64,000 bases of DNA from Erwinia piriflorinigrans CFBP 5888 (GTDB taxonomy: Bacteria > Pseudomonadota > Gammaproteobacteria > Enterobacterales > Enterobacteriaceae): the NCBI RefSeq assembly GCF_001050515.1, contig NZ_CAHS01000021.1, positions 248,001 to 312,000 of the forward strand, given 5' to 3'. The stretch's first letter is position 1. Each line of letters opens with the position of its first letter. Positions 1 through 10,228 of this stretch are shown in pieces. The notes beneath the pieces were generated by a model. The model was not told where the DNA came from. It searched no databases and saw nothing but the letters and a program-made list of their open reading frames with translations. Both the position numbers and the translations under genes were made by a program.

Positions 1-3
1 GCT

Positions 4-1296
4 ATGAATAACAACATTTATGATTTTATTGGCATTGGCATTGGGCCATTCAATCTGGGGCTTGCCTGTCTGAGCGAACCGGTTGAAGGACTGAACGGCA
101 TTTTTCTCGATCAAAATCCCGGCTTCGACTGGCACACCGGCATGATGCTGGAAAGCGCACATTTACAAACACCTTTTATGGCCGATCTGGTGACGCTGGC
201 CGACCCGACCAGCCCTTATAGCCTGCTCAATTATATGAAGCAGAAAGGAAAACTTTACTCATTCTATATTCGTGAAGATTTTTTCCTGATGCGCAAAGAG
301 TACAACCAGTATTGCCAATGGGCCGCTTCGCGGCTCAGTAATTTGCGCTGGAATACCCGGGTGGAATACGTCAGCTACGACGACAGCCTGCAATGTTACC
401 GTGTGCGTTCGACGGATACCGTGAGCGGTAAGCCGCAAGAATGGCTGGCGCATCATTTGATACTGGGCACCGGGCCAAGCGCCTGGAGTCCCGCCTGTAG
501 CCATCCACATCGCGAACATTTCGTTCACTCCAGCGACTATTTGCTCAACAAAGAAAAATTACAGAAAAAACGTTCCATCACCGTCCTGGGTAGCGGCCAG
601 AGCGCGGCTGAAATCTATTACGATCTGCTCACGGATATCGATCGTTTTGGCTATCAGCTGAACTGGATCACCCGCGCGCCACGTTTCTACCCGCTTGAGT
701 ACACCAAACTGACGCTGGAAATGACCTCGCCAGAATGGATCGACTATTTCCACAGTCTGCCCGCGCCGAAGCGCGATGCGCTCAACGCTAACCAAAAAAA
801 TCTCTATAAAGGCATCAACAGCAGCCTGATTAATCAGATTTATGATCTGATGTACGTTAAACAGCTGGACGGAAAGCTCGACGTCAACCTCTTTACCCAT
901 TCGGAGCTGACCGATATGCGCTGGCTACCGCAGGGCGAATTTGAGCTGATGCTGCATCAGCAGGAACAGGATCGTGCCTTTACGCGTCGAACAGAGGGTC
1001 TGGTGATGGCCACGGGCTATCAGTATCGTCCTCCCATGTTTGTGGAAGGCATTCAGCAGCGCATACAGTGGGATGAAAAAGGCCGTTACGACGTACAGCG
1101 TAATTACAGCATCGATCGCCATAATCAGGTTTTTGTGCAAAATGCCGAACTGCATACGCACGGCTTTGTGACGCCTGATTTGGGCATGGCTTGCTACCGT
1201 AACTCCGTCTTACTGCGCGAAATAACAGGACGAGAGGTCTACCCCGTCGAACGACAGATTGCTTTCCAGACCTTCCCAGCACAATCGGAAATCTGA
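4..1296 (+). CDS. dfoA: Desferrioxamine biosynthesis N-hydroxylase DfoA
   Basis: This 430-residue FAD- and NADPH-dependent N-hydroxylase belongs to the IucD/PvdA/AlcA family. In the dfo pathway it is known to hydroxylate cadaverine to N-hydroxycadaverine in the cytoplasm. Visible motifs are the N-terminal FAD dinucleotide site GIGIGPFNLGLA (about residues 10-21), an internal NADPH site VLGSGQSAAE (about residues 195-204) and the C-terminal ATGYQYRPP motif (about residues 336-344). The ATG lies three bases into the window, so its ribosome binding site and the expected upstream decarboxylase gene dfoJ are outside. The stop is one base before the dfoC start, so the two genes are translationally coupled. 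A lysine hydroxylase of an aerobactin-type pathway is the alternative, but the fused partner gene argues for desferrioxamine. Confidence 0.9.
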   Translation: MNNNIYDFIGIGIGPFNLGLACLSEPVEGLNGIFLDQNPGFDWHTGMMLESAHLQTPFMADLVTLADPTSPYSLLNYMKQKGKLYSFYIREDFFLMRKEYNQYCQWAASRLSNLRWNTRVEYVSYDDSLQCYRVRSTDTVSGKPQEWLAHHLILGTGPSAWSPACSHPHREHFVHSSDYLLNKEKLQKKRSITVLGSGQSAAEIYYDLLTDIDRFGYQLNWITRAPRFYPLEYTKLTLEMTSPEWIDYFHSLPAPKRDALNANQKNLYKGINSSLINQIYDLMYVKQLDGKLDVNLFTHSELTDMRWLPQGEFELMLHQQEQDRAFTRRTEGLVMATGYQYRPPMFVEGIQQRIQWDEKGRYDVQRNYSIDRHNQVFVQNAELHTHGFVTPDLGMACYRNSVLLREITGREVYPVERQIAFQTFPAQSEI

Positions 1297-1297
1297 T

Positions 1298-3652
1298 ATG
1301 CCCAATTCCGCTCTCTACAGTACGGCCCGACCTGCGGGCCAGTTCACTCTCCGCCCCATGTGCCATGAAGATGCCACAATCGTTCACCGCTGGGTCACAC
1401 AAGAGTATGCCCGATTCTGGGGAATGCAGAACGACAGCCTTGAACAGGTCGCCACCTTTTACCAGCAGCTGACGGCGGGTAATCCAAATGCCGCGCTCAT
1501 TGGCTGCTGTAATGACCAGCCGGTTTTCCTGATGGAGTTCTATAAGGCCAGCGAAGATGACATTGGTAAGTTCTATGCCGCACGGCCAGACGACTATGGC
1601 ATGCATCTACTGATAGCCCCGGCCACCAAACCGGTGAAGCAGTTCAGCTGGCAGGTGTTCTCCGTGGTGATGGACTTTATGTTCAGCCTGCCAGAAGTCA
1701 AACGGGTGGTGGTGGAGCCGGACGAACGTAATAGCAAAATTCATCGACTGAACAAGCGCGCTGGCTTTTGCTATCAGCACACCATCGATATGGGGCATAA
1801 AACCGCCTGGCTGGCCTTTTGCCAGCGTAAAGATTATCAACAGGCCTTACTGAAGGAATCGCTGAATATGAATAACACCAATACGCTGCTGACGGGCGTC
1901 CACCTGAGCGGCGATCGCTGGGATCAGGCTAACCGGCTGCTGATCCGCAAAGCCATCGCCGAATTTGCTCATGAGATGATCGTCACGCCAACGGAATCGG
2001 GCAACGGCCGCTACTCGCTTGCCGTGCCGGGCACAGAAACGGAATACCGGTTTAACGCCAGCCACCTGGCGCTGGATCACTGGGAAATCGACGTAACCTC
2101 ACTGGCTAAACATGAAAACGGTCATCCCCTGCCGCTGGATGCCCTACAATTTATCACTGAATTCAATGAGGTCATCGGTATTCCACAGACGCTGCTGGCC
2201 ACCTATATGGAAGAGATCAGCAGTACACTGTGCAGCAGCGTATTTAAGTTGCAGAAGAATAACCCGGACAGCCAGGCACTGGTGAGCGCAGATTTTCAAA
2301 CCGTTGAATCCTCAATGACCGAGGGTCATCCGTGCTTTGTGGCAAACAATGGTCGTATTGGCTTTGACGCACGTGACTATCTGGCTTACGCGCCGGAAGC
2401 TGCCACACCGATTAACCTGGTCTGGGTTGCCGTACACCGTCGCAATGCGCATTTCTCCAGCCTGAGTGACCTGGAGTACGAGCGACTGATGCTTGAAGAG
2501 CTGGGGCAGTCTACGGTTGAACAGTTTAATGCGCAGCTGACGGAAAAAGGGCTTAGCCGCGACGATTACATTTTTATGCCGGTTCATCCCTGGCAGTGGC
2601 AGAATAAACTGCTGACGGTATTTGCGGCGGATATTGCCAATAACGATATTGTCTGGCTCGGCGTGGGTGACGATAGCTATCAGGCACAGCAGTCTATCCG
2701 TACCTTCTTCAACCGCAGCCATCCCACCAAGCGCTATGTTAAAACCGCGCTGTCGGTGCTGAATATGGGCTTTATGCGCGGCCTGTCTCCTTACTATATG
2801 GCGACCACACCGGCGATTAATGAATGGCTGCAAGGTCTGGTTGCCGGTGATGAGTGGCTACAGCGCTGCGACTTCCGCATTCTGCGCGAGGTGGCGGCAG
2901 TGGGTTACCATAACCGCCACTATGAAAAAGCCATCAAAGGTGATTCCGCTTACAAGAAAATGTTTGCCGCACTGTGGCGTGATAATCCGGTTTCAGAGCT
3001 GAAATCCGGCCAGCGCCTGATGACGATGGCCTCATTCCTGCACGTTGATCATCACCAGAAAGCCTTGCTGCCCGCACTGATTGCCGATTCCGGCCTTGCC
3101 GCTGAAAAGTGGGTGGATCGCTATCTGACCTGCTACCTCAGCCCGCTGCTGCACTGCTTCTACCAACACGATCTGGTGTTTATGCCGCACGGTGAGAATC
3201 TGATCCTGCTGCTGGAGAACAACATCCCGGTAAGCGCCTATATGAAAGACATCGGCGAAGAAATCGCGGTGATGAACCCGGATGCCGTGCTGCCGGAAAA
3301 AGTGCAGCGCCTGGCGGTGGACGTGCCGGAAAACCTCAAGCTGTTGTCGATCTTTACCGACGTCTTCGACTGCATTTTCCGCTTTATTAGCGCCATTCTG
3401 CACCAGTCCGGCACGCTGCCGGAAGAGCAGTTCTGGCAGGCGGTCGCGCGCTGCGTGAAGGAGTATCAGCAGGCCCATCCGCATCTGGCCAGCAAGTTTT
3501 CCCGCTACGATATGTTCGCGCCAGAGTTCACCCGCTCCTGCCTTAACCGTCTGCAATTAGCCAACAACCAGCAGATGATTAACCTGTCCGATCCGGCTGA
3601 AAACCTGAAATTTGCCGGAACCCTGGTCAACCCGATCGCCCGCTGGCGCTAA
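1298..3652 (+). CDS. dfoC: Desferrioxamine synthetase DfoC (GNAT acyltransferase fused to NIS synthetase)
   Basis: This 784-residue two-domain enzyme has an N-terminal GNAT acyltransferase (about residues 1-190, with the RRxNxxxHRLNKRAGF-like acyl-CoA region around residue 150). It is followed by an IucA/IucC-type NRPS-independent siderophore synthetase (about residues 210-784). Synthetase hallmarks visible are HPWQWQ and the FMPHGEN motif late in the protein. By family knowledge it succinylates N-hydroxycadaverine and then condenses the units, with ATP, into desferrioxamine such as the cyclic trimer E. The fusion of both activities in one chain is the Erwinia/Pantoea arrangement. The ATG at 1298 was chosen because it follows the dfoA stop by one base and starts the conserved N-terminus; the open frame extends 39 bases further upstream inside dfoA. 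A strong terminator follows. Confidence 0.92.
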   Translation: MPNSALYSTARPAGQFTLRPMCHEDATIVHRWVTQEYARFWGMQNDSLEQVATFYQQLTAGNPNAALIGCCNDQPVFLMEFYKASEDDIGKFYAARPDDYGMHLLIAPATKPVKQFSWQVFSVVMDFMFSLPEVKRVVVEPDERNSKIHRLNKRAGFCYQHTIDMGHKTAWLAFCQRKDYQQALLKESLNMNNTNTLLTGVHLSGDRWDQANRLLIRKAIAEFAHEMIVTPTESGNGRYSLAVPGTETEYRFNASHLALDHWEIDVTSLAKHENGHPLPLDALQFITEFNEVIGIPQTLLATYMEEISSTLCSSVFKLQKNNPDSQALVSADFQTVESSMTEGHPCFVANNGRIGFDARDYLAYAPEAATPINLVWVAVHRRNAHFSSLSDLEYERLMLEELGQSTVEQFNAQLTEKGLSRDDYIFMPVHPWQWQNKLLTVFAADIANNDIVWLGVGDDSYQAQQSIRTFFNRSHPTKRYVKTALSVLNMGFMRGLSPYYMATTPAINEWLQGLVAGDEWLQRCDFRILREVAAVGYHNRHYEKAIKGDSAYKKMFAALWRDNPVSELKSGQRLMTMASFLHVDHHQKALLPALIADSGLAAEKWVDRYLTCYLSPLLHCFYQHDLVFMPHGENLILLLENNIPVSAYMKDIGEEIAVMNPDAVLPEKVQRLAVDVPENLKLLSIFTDVFDCIFRFISAILHQSGTLPEEQFWQAVARCVKEYQQAHPHLASKFSRYDMFAPEFTRSCLNRLQLANNQQMINLSDPAENLKFAGTLVNPIARWR

Positions 3653-3672
3653 CCTTCCTCCTGCTTCAGGAT

Positions 3673-3710
3673 AAAAAAAAGCACGACCGCTTAAACGGTC
3701 GTGCTGTTTT
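3673..3710. terminator. Bidirectional terminator between dfoC and foxA
   Basis: A perfect 9-bp stem GCACGACCG (3681-3689) and CGGTCGTGC (3696-3704) with a 6-base loop is flanked by an A-run on the left and TGTTTT on the right. It sits between the convergent dfoC and receptor genes, so it can end both transcripts. Confidence 0.85.
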
Positions 3711-3728
3711 GCGAGTAGAGATCGCGGG

Positions 3729-5846
3729 TTAGAAATCGTAACCGACGGTCGCCATCACCGTACGTTCAGCGCCCCAGTAGCAGTATCCGGTGCCATAGCA
3801 GGCAGCAACATAGTCACGGCCGGTCAGGTTATTGGCATTCACCTGCACAAAGGCCCCTTTCAGGCTGCTGTTCCAGGCACCCAGATCGGCGCGCACTGAA
3901 GCATCCAATAGCGTGACCGAAGGCAGCCGCGTGGTGTTGGCATTATCCGCCCACTGCTTGCCGATGTAACGCACCCCGGCACCTACGCTAAGACCATAGT
4001 CAAACTGGTATTTCGCCCAAGCTGAAGCCATCGAATTTGGCGTCACGTACGGCGTATGGCCATCGTTGCCGTCAATGGCATCCTTATAGCGCACGCGGTT
4101 CAGCGTGAAGTTAGCAATTGTGCTGAGTCGCGGCGTCAGCTGATTATGCGCTTCCAGTTCAAGGCCTTGTGAATGCACTTTCCCGGCGGGATCATAATAA
4201 GAACCGACAACGACGCGGTTACCGACATCTTTCTGCGTCAGATCGTAGACGGCGACAGAGTAGAGGTCAGAAGTGCCAACAGGCTGATATTTCACCCCGG
4301 CCTCATACTGTTCAGAGGTGGTAGGTTTCAGCACATTGCCGTCTTGTCCTGGAAGAGACTGCGGCGTAATCGCCTGGCTGTAGCTGGCATAAGGGGAAAT
4401 ACCGTTATCAAACGCATACAGCAGGGCTGCGCGACCGCCGATGTGATCGTCCTGACGACGGAATTTAGTGCCTTTATCAATATTATCGGTCTGGGAAACG
4501 ATGCGATCGTAGCGCCCGGAGAGATCCAGGTGCCATTTGTCCCACGTCATTTCATCCTGGAGATAAACCCCGGTCTGATAGTAACGACGCTGCGATTTAT
4601 AGAAGGTGAAGTTGTCATGACTGCCAACAGCCTGACCGGTGAGGGCATTGAGCTTGCTGGCATTACCTTCAGCATCGCTCAGGTCATTCTTGTACTGGTG
4701 ATACTCGGCCCCCAGCACCATTTTATGTCCCACTTCAGCGGTGGCGAAATCGGCCTCCAACTGGTTATCGATGGCAAAGGCATCTAGCGACGATCGCGAT
4801 CCTGAATAGTACCGGTTCAACAGATCGGAATTCTCTTTGTTCCAGCCAATCTGATACACCTGATCAAGATCGACGTTAGAGTGTGAATAGCTGGCGTTAG
4901 AGCGAACCGCCCAAGTCTCGTTGAAGCGGTGTGAGAACTGCGCGCTGTAGATTTGCTCCCGGCGCTTGTATTGATCGAGCGAGCTGTCGCCGTCATAAAA
5001 GCCGGTGCTCAGTTTTCTGCCGTCGTGCGCGGTGATACTGCCTTCACCCGGTACCGCACTGTGGTAACCGCCGGAAGGATCTTTTTGCAGGTAGGCGCGC
5101 AGCAGCAGTGACGTATCCTCGTCCGGCTGCCACAGCAGAGACGGTGAAATCGCGTATTTCTCTTCGCGAGTATGATCGTACTGGGTATCACTGTTACGCG
5201 TGATACCGGTCAGGCGAAACGCCCACTGGTCGTTAATCGCATTGGTGTAATCAAACGCGGCACCGCTGGTGTTGTTGCTGCCGCCCGTGAGGCGGAAATG
5301 GCCTTCCGAAGTAAACTGCGGGCGTTTGGAGGTTTCCATCACCAGCCCGCCCGGCACGGTTTGACCATACAAAGCGGAAGAAGGGCCTTTGATCACGTCG
5401 ATCCGGTCGAGGAACCACGGATCGACCTGCAAAACATTGTAACTGCCCGGATCGCTCATCAGGCGCAGGCCATCAAGGAATATGTTGTCGACGTCACCGC
5501 CGTGGAACCCGCGCAGCGAAACCGTATCATAACGCGTGGCCGCACCCGCGAAGTTGGTAAAGGCTCCGGCGGTATAGTTCAGCGCCTGGTTAACATCCAT
5601 CGCTCCCTGATCTTCCATCTGCTGACGAGTGACCACGGAAATTGATTGGCCGGTGGTAATCAATGAGCGATCCGTTTTTGTCGCTCCATTGCTGATCTTC
5701 GCCGTATAGCCTTCAGTCGGCGTGCTGGATGTTTCTTCAGGCTTAGCGGTAACCACCAGCGTGTCTGCGGCATAACTGATACCGGGCGTAGCAAGTGCTA
5801 TGCCACAAAGCAGGACGGAACGCTTGAGGCTAAAAGGCATTCTCAT
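3729..5846 (-). CDS. foxA: TonB-dependent ferrioxamine receptor (FoxA/FoxR)
   Basis: This 705-residue outer-membrane receptor is named FoxR in Erwinia amylovora and FoxA in Yersinia. It imports ferrioxamine with TonB energy. The sequence shows a signal peptide ending near SYAAD, a TonB box-like DTLVVTAKPEE directly after it, and a plug domain with SLRGF and IDVIKGPSSALYGQTVPGG. About 500 residues of beta-barrel follow, ending in the aromatic terminal residue of an outer-membrane porin-like barrel (VGYDF). Position beside dfoA-dfoC supports the ferrioxamine substrate. ATG at 5846 follows GGGA; a second ATG two codons later is possible. Regulation by iron is supported by the Fur-like box upstream. 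Confidence 0.9.
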   Translation of the reverse strand: MRMPFSLKRSVLLCGIALATPGISYAADTLVVTAKPEETSSTPTEGYTAKISNGATKTDRSLITTGQSISVVTRQQMEDQGAMDVNQALNYTAGAFTNFAGAATRYDTVSLRGFHGGDVDNIFLDGLRLMSDPGSYNVLQVDPWFLDRIDVIKGPSSALYGQTVPGGLVMETSKRPQFTSEGHFRLTGGSNNTSGAAFDYTNAINDQWAFRLTGITRNSDTQYDHTREEKYAISPSLLWQPDEDTSLLLRAYLQKDPSGGYHSAVPGEGSITAHDGRKLSTGFYDGDSSLDQYKRREQIYSAQFSHRFNETWAVRSNASYSHSNVDLDQVYQIGWNKENSDLLNRYYSGSRSSLDAFAIDNQLEADFATAEVGHKMVLGAEYHQYKNDLSDAEGNASKLNALTGQAVGSHDNFTFYKSQRRYYQTGVYLQDEMTWDKWHLDLSGRYDRIVSQTDNIDKGTKFRRQDDHIGGRAALLYAFDNGISPYASYSQAITPQSLPGQDGNVLKPTTSEQYEAGVKYQPVGTSDLYSVAVYDLTQKDVGNRVVVGSYYDPAGKVHSQGLELEAHNQLTPRLSTIANFTLNRVRYKDAIDGNDGHTPYVTPNSMASAWAKYQFDYGLSVGAGVRYIGKQWADNANTTRLPSVTLLDASVRADLGAWNSSLKGAFVQVNANNLTGRDYVAACYGTGYCYWGAERTVMATVGYDF

Positions 5847-5944
5847 TTCAATTCCCTTACAAAGATTGGACTCATCGCTCTTGTTTCGCGGATGGATTCA
5901 GAGCAAACAGGCGCGCGTAATGTAAATGTAACCAGTTACACTAT

Positions 5945-5963
5945 GTAAATGAGAATTATTATC
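5945..5963. promoter_or_regulatory. Fur box upstream of foxA
   Basis: The 19-mer GTAAATGAGAATTATTATC matches 15 of 19 positions of the classical Fur consensus. It lies about 100 bases upstream of the receptor start, in the 361-base divergent gap between foxA and fecI. The rest of that gap is AT-rich with no gene visible. Confidence 0.65.
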
Positions 5964-6142
5964 TTTTTTAAGGCGTTATTTCAAGTGATTAATTTAATAA
6001 CTTCCTGAAAAAATGCGGTTGGAAATGATGGCAAACTGTCACTCTCTCTGCTTTTAATCGGATTATTGATTAAGGTTTTTTAAGAAAATAAGAGATGACT
6101 TAGTTGGTGCTATATTCGGCAGGACCGTGACTCTCCCACGAT

Positions 6143-6161
6143 TGAAATGAAAACCATTATC
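6143..6161. promoter_or_regulatory. Fur box upstream of fecI
   Basis: The 19-mer TGAAATGAAAACCATTATC matches 14 of 19 positions of the Fur consensus and is followed by further TATTCTCAT-like half sites. It lies about 50 bases before fecI. This agrees with the known double control of fec systems, in which Fur controls fecIR and citrate signalling controls fecA. Confidence 0.6.
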
Positions 6162-6207
6162 ATCTATTCTCATGACGTTAATTTTCTGCCATAAAGTGTA
6201 ACTTTCT

Positions 6208-6732
6208 ATGTCTATCAGCGCGACGCAGCCCCCTGTCGACAGCTTTTCCACGCTTTACCAGACGCATCACCGCTGGCTGAAGTCCTGGCTACAGCATAAG
6301 CTGGGCTCGACGTCGGACGCCGAGGATCTGGCACAGGATACCTTTATGCGCGTGCTGCTTGGCGGCGGTGCCACGGAGATCCGTGAACCCAAATCGTTCC
6401 TCTGCACGCTGGCCCGCCGGGTGATGGTGGACTTCTGGCGGCGCAACGCGTTGGAGCAGGCTTGGAAAGAAGCCCTCGAACAGTTGCCGGAACAGCAGCT
6501 GCCGTCACCGGAAATACAGCATCTGCTGCTGGAAACCCTGCAACAGATTGACGCGATGCTAAGCGGTCTGGGGGACAAGGTACGCGGTGCCTTTTTGCTG
6601 TCCCAGCTAGAGGGCCTGACCTACGCACAGATCGCCATGCAGCTAGGGGTGTCGGTCAGCTCGGTGAAGAAATATATGGCGAAAGCCACTGAACACTGCC
6701 TGCTGTTTCATCTGTTGCAAGAGTTAGAATAA
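6208..6732 (+). CDS. fecI: ECF sigma factor FecI
   Basis: This 174-residue ECF sigma factor is expected to direct RNA polymerase to the fecA promoter when ferric citrate is sensed. Region 2 shows DAEDLAQDTFMRVL (about residues 38-51) and region 4 shows LTYAQIAMQLGVSVSSVKKY (about residues 135-154), the helix-turn-helix that contacts the -35 element. Length matches E. coli FecI (173). Its TAA overlaps the fecR ATG (TAATG), so sigma and regulator are translationally coupled. The Fur-like box upstream suggests iron-repressed expression. Confidence 0.93.
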   Translation: MSISATQPPVDSFSTLYQTHHRWLKSWLQHKLGSTSDAEDLAQDTFMRVLLGGGATEIREPKSFLCTLARRVMVDFWRRNALEQAWKEALEQLPEQQLPSPEIQHLLLETLQQIDAMLSGLGDKVRGAFLLSQLEGLTYAQIAMQLGVSVSSVKKYMAKATEHCLLFHLLQELE

Positions 6733-7703
6733 TGAACAGTAGGATCACCGAACAACAGCGTCAGGCGCTGAAAATGGCCGCAAGCTGGTTTGCCACCTTG
6801 TGTGCCGGTGACGCCACGCCACAACAGCATGCCCGCTGGCAGCAGTGGCATCAGCAAAACGATATTCATCGCTGGGCCTGGCAGCGGGTGGAATCCCTGC
6901 AAAGTCAGCTGCAAAAACTGCCGGGAGATATTGGCTACCGCACATTGAATCAGGCTCATCTGCATACTCAACAGACCCGGCGGCGGGTGCTGAAAAGCAT
7001 GCTCCTGCTGCTCGGGGTTGGCGGCAGCTGGCAGTTGTGGCGTTCCCCGGCGGCGGTTGGACTGCGTGCTGACTATCACACAATGACGGGTGAAACTCGT
7101 CGGCTGACGCTACAGGATGGCTCAACGCTGATGCTGAACACCGCCAGTGCCGTGCAGGTGAGTTACAGCGACAGCCAGCGGCTGATCCATTTAATTCAGG
7201 GCGAAATTGCCATTACCACCGCCACCGATGCGCAGGCCAGGCCATTTCTGGTCACCACCCGCCAGGGCATGCTGCGCGCGCTGGGAACCGAGTTTAGCGT
7301 TCGTCAATGGGATGGAAGCAGCGGGCTGGCGGTGCAACAGCACGCGGTGGAGGTGAGGTTAAGCGACCGTCCCGACGAACCGCACCGGGTGGATCAGGGA
7401 CAGATGCTGCGTTTTAGCCAGCAACATTTTGAGCCATTAAGGCCGCTGAATAGCACCAGCTACAGCTGGACTCAGGGGGTACTGAGTGTCAGTAATCGTC
7501 GGCTGGCTGAGGTACTTGACGAGGTGGCCCGTTACCGTCCCGGACGGTTGGATTGTGCTGACGACGCGGCTGACCTGCGCGTTAGTGGAACCTGGCCTTT
7601 GCAGGATACCGATCGCCTGCTGGCCGTTTTAGCCCAGACATTACCCATTAAAATCCACACCTTTAGCCGTTACTGGGTGCGTGTCAGTAAAAAAATGAAA
7701 TAA
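6732..7703 (+). CDS. fecR: FecR transmembrane sigma-factor regulator
   Basis: This 323-residue inner-membrane protein passes the ferric citrate signal from FecA to FecI. The N-terminal ~85 residues form the cytoplasmic sigma-binding part with conserved tryptophans (WFATLC, WQQWHQQNDIHRWAWQRVE). One membrane segment follows at about residues 86-105 (MLLLLGVGGSWQLW). The rest is the periplasmic FecR domain, including TGETRRLTLQDGSTLMLNTAS, which receives the FecA N-terminal signalling domain. Length and order match E. coli FecR (317). It starts inside the fecI stop. Confidence 0.92.
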   Translation: MNSRITEQQRQALKMAASWFATLCAGDATPQQHARWQQWHQQNDIHRWAWQRVESLQSQLQKLPGDIGYRTLNQAHLHTQQTRRRVLKSMLLLLGVGGSWQLWRSPAAVGLRADYHTMTGETRRLTLQDGSTLMLNTASAVQVSYSDSQRLIHLIQGEIAITTATDAQARPFLVTTRQGMLRALGTEFSVRQWDGSSGLAVQQHAVEVRLSDRPDEPHRVDQGQMLRFSQQHFEPLRPLNSTSYSWTQGVLSVSNRRLAEVLDEVARYRPGRLDCADDAADLRVSGTWPLQDTDRLLAVLAQTLPIKIHTFSRYWVRVSKKMK

Positions 7704-7720
7704 AAATGATAAATATTCTC
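7702..7720. promoter_or_regulatory. Fur-like box in the fecR-fecA gap
   Basis: AAAAATGATAAATATTCTC matches about 14 of 19 Fur consensus positions and sits at the fecR end, about 80 bases before fecA. It could place fecA under direct Fur control in addition to FecI. The AT-rich context makes chance matches easy, so the call is tentative. Confidence 0.4.
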
Positions 7721-7797
7721 ATTCCCTTTATCCCTTTTGACTCCCTCGTTCGACTCCTTATACAGATAACATAAACATCCTGTAAATGGAGATCGTC

Positions 7798-10161
7798 ATG
7801 CCTGATTCCCGCGCACCGCTAAAGCGCGTTTTTAGCAAAACAACACCTTTGGCTTTGGCTATTCACTGCACCTTTGCGCTACCCGTCCTGTTTACCCCGG
7901 CCCTGGCGGCGGCGGTAACCCAGGATGCGGTGGCCAGCTATCATATCGCCCCCGGCGATCTGGACAGCGCACTGAATCAGTTTGCCACTGCCTCCGGCAT
8001 CGCCCTATCGGTGGATGCGTCAGTGACCCAGGGCAAAACCAGCCCGGGTTTGAACGGCAGCTACCCGGTCGATCGCGGGCTTAGCGCCCTGCTTAACGGC
8101 AGTGGGCTACAGGCGAAATCGCTGGGGAACAATGCGTTTACGCTTGAGAAACTGCCAGCCGACACCGCCACTGATACGCTGACGGTAGTGGGCGACTGGC
8201 TGGCCGATGCGCGGGAAAACGATGTCTTTGAACATGCCGGCGCGCGCGACGTGCTGCGCCGCGAAGACTTTATCAAAACCGGCGCCACCAACGTGCGTGA
8301 AGCGCTGAACCGCATTCCCGGCGTGAACGCGCCGGAAAATAACGGCACCGGTAGCCATGACATGGCAATGAACTTTGGCATTCGTGGCCTGAACCCGCGC
8401 CTGGCCAGCCGATCTACCGTACTGATGGACGGTATTCCGGTGCCGTTTGCGCCTTACGGCCAGCCACAGCTCTCCCTTGCCCCGGTGTCATTAGGCAATA
8501 TGGATGCAGTGGACGTGGTGCGCGGCGGCGGCGCGGTACGCTATGGGCCGCAAAGCGTCGGCGGCGTGGTCAATTTTGTCACCCGCGCCATCCCGAAAGA
8601 TTTTGCGATTGAAGCGGGCATGGAAGGTTTGCTGTCGCCCACCTCCAGCCAGAACGATCCTAAGGGAAGCGGCAACCTGCTAATTGGCGGCACTGCTGAC
8701 AACGGCCTGGGCGCTGCGCTGCTTTACTCCGGCACGCGCGGCAGCGACTGGCGTGAACACAGCTCGACAAAAATCGATGACGTGATGCTGAAAACCCGCT
8801 ATGCGCCGAACGAGGTGCACACCTTCAGCAGCTTACTGCAATATTATGAAGGCCGTGCGCAGATGCCGGGCGGCCTGTCACGAGCGGATTACAATGCCGA
8901 TCGTTTCCAGTCAACCCGCCCTTACGATGAGTTCTGGGGCCGTCGCCAGCTGGCCAGTCTTGGCTATCAGTTCCAGCCTGATACCCAGCACAAGTTCAAT
9001 ATTCTGACTTTCTACACCAACACCTTGCGCAGCGGTTATCTGGATCAGGGCAAAAACCTGACCCTTTCTCCGCGTGAATACTGGGTACGTGGCGTCGAAC
9101 CGCGCTACAGCCAGAGTTTCACTTGGGGAGAAACCGCTCACGAAGTCGGCGTGGGTTATCGTTATGTGAGTGAGTCTACCCACGAGCTGCGTTACACCAG
9201 TAAAGCCAGCAGCGGAAAATTGCCAACCGGCAACAGCCCGTACGATCGTGACACGCAGTCCGGCACCGAAGCGCACGCCTGGTACATTGACGACCGCATT
9301 GACGTGGGCAACTGGACGCTCACGCCGGGGATGCGCTACGAGCATATTCAGTCTTATCAGAACAATTTCATCAAGGGTGAAAAGCAGGAAATTGGCTACA
9401 ATGCCCCGCTGCCCGCGCTTAACGTGCTCTACCATCTGAATGATGAATGGAATCTGTATGCCAATACCGAAGGCTCTTTCGGCACCGTGCAGTACAGCCA
9501 GATAGGTAAAGCGGTCAGCAGCGGTAGCGTGGAGCCGGAAAAGGCACGCACCTGGGAGCTGGGTACCCGATTTGATAATCAGGTACTCCAGGCCGAAGCA
9601 GGGCTGTTCTTAATCAACTTCAGCAATCAGTATGACTCCAATCAGGTGACCGACAGCGTAACGGCACGCGGAAAAACCCGCCATACCGGGCTGGAGAGCA
9701 AGGTACGCTACGATCTTGGAGACTTCTCCCCGTCGCTTGAAAATCTTTCAGTTTCAGCCAGTTATGCTTATGTCAATGCGGTCATCCGTGAACAGGGTAA
9801 CTACCACGGCAACCAGGTGCCATTTTCACCTAAACATAAGGGGACGGTGGGCATGGATTATCGCACCGGCAGCTGGACCCTTAACCTGAACGGTGAATAT
9901 CAGTCGGCGCAGTTCGCCGATAACGCCAATACCGTTAAGGAAAGCGCCGATGGCAGTACCGGCCGCATTCCGGGCTTTATGCTGTGGGGCGCACGCGCTA
10001 ACTACGATTTCGGCCCGCAGTATGCCAACCTGAATATGGCCGTCGGCGTGAAAAACATTTTTGACCATGAGTACTTCACCCGCGCCTACGACGATAACAA
10101 TAAAGGGATTTATGCCGGTCAGCCGCGCACGGTTTACCTGCAAGGCTCACTGAAGTTCTGA
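7798..10161 (+). CDS. fecA: Ferric citrate outer-membrane receptor and signal transducer FecA
   Basis: This 787-residue TonB-dependent receptor is strikingly close to E. coli FecA over most of its length; for example [31 protein letters not shown] and [18 protein letters not shown] are shared. Order of parts: signal peptide ending at PALAA, STN signalling domain (about residues 40-115, [16 protein letters not shown]) that contacts FecR, TonB box DTLTVVG, plug, and a 22-strand barrel ending in GSLKF. It binds diferric dicitrate, moves it across the outer membrane and triggers FecR/FecI. The ATG at 7798 is preferred because GGAG lies six bases upstream; an in-frame ATG at 7786 lacks a ribosome binding site. 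Confidence 0.95.
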   Translation: MPDSRAPLKRVFSKTTPLALAIHCTFALPVLFTPALAAAVTQDAVASYHIAPGDLDSALNQFATASGIALSVDASVTQGKTSPGLNGSYPVDRGLSALLNGSGLQAKSLGNNAFTLEKLPADTATDTLTVVGDWLADARENDVFEHAGARDVLRREDFIKTGATNVREALNRIPGVNAPENNGTGSHDMAMNFGIRGLNPRLASRSTVLMDGIPVPFAPYGQPQLSLAPVSLGNMDAVDVVRGGGAVRYGPQSVGGVVNFVTRAIPKDFAIEAGMEGLLSPTSSQNDPKGSGNLLIGGTADNGLGAALLYSGTRGSDWREHSSTKIDDVMLKTRYAPNEVHTFSSLLQYYEGRAQMPGGLSRADYNADRFQSTRPYDEFWGRRQLASLGYQFQPDTQHKFNILTFYTNTLRSGYLDQGKNLTLSPREYWVRGVEPRYSQSFTWGETAHEVGVGYRYVSESTHELRYTSKASSGKLPTGNSPYDRDTQSGTEAHAWYIDDRIDVGNWTLTPGMRYEHIQSYQNNFIKGEKQEIGYNAPLPALNVLYHLNDEWNLYANTEGSFGTVQYSQIGKAVSSGSVEPEKARTWELGTRFDNQVLQAEAGLFLINFSNQYDSNQVTDSVTARGKTRHTGLESKVRYDLGDFSPSLENLSVSASYAYVNAVIREQGNYHGNQVPFSPKHKGTVGMDYRTGSWTLNLNGEYQSAQFADNANTVKESADGSTGRIPGFMLWGARANYDFGPQYANLNMAVGVKNIFDHEYFTRAYDDNNKGIYAGQPRTVYLQGSLKF

Positions 10162-10176
10162 TACCCTGACAGACTT

Positions 10177-10213
10177 GCGGGCTGCCTATGGCGGCCCGCT
10201 TTGCTATTTTTTA
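10177..10213 (+). terminator. fecA-fecB intercistronic hairpin (partial terminator)
   Basis: A 10-bp stem GCGGGCTGCC (10177-10186) pairs with GGCGGCCCGC (10190-10199, one G-U pair) around a TAT loop. It is followed by TTTGCTATTTTTT. A hairpin here is known in E. coli fec and lowers fecBCDE relative to fecA; the same role is inferred. Confidence 0.65.
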
Positions 10214-10228
10214 TCACCCGGAGGGATC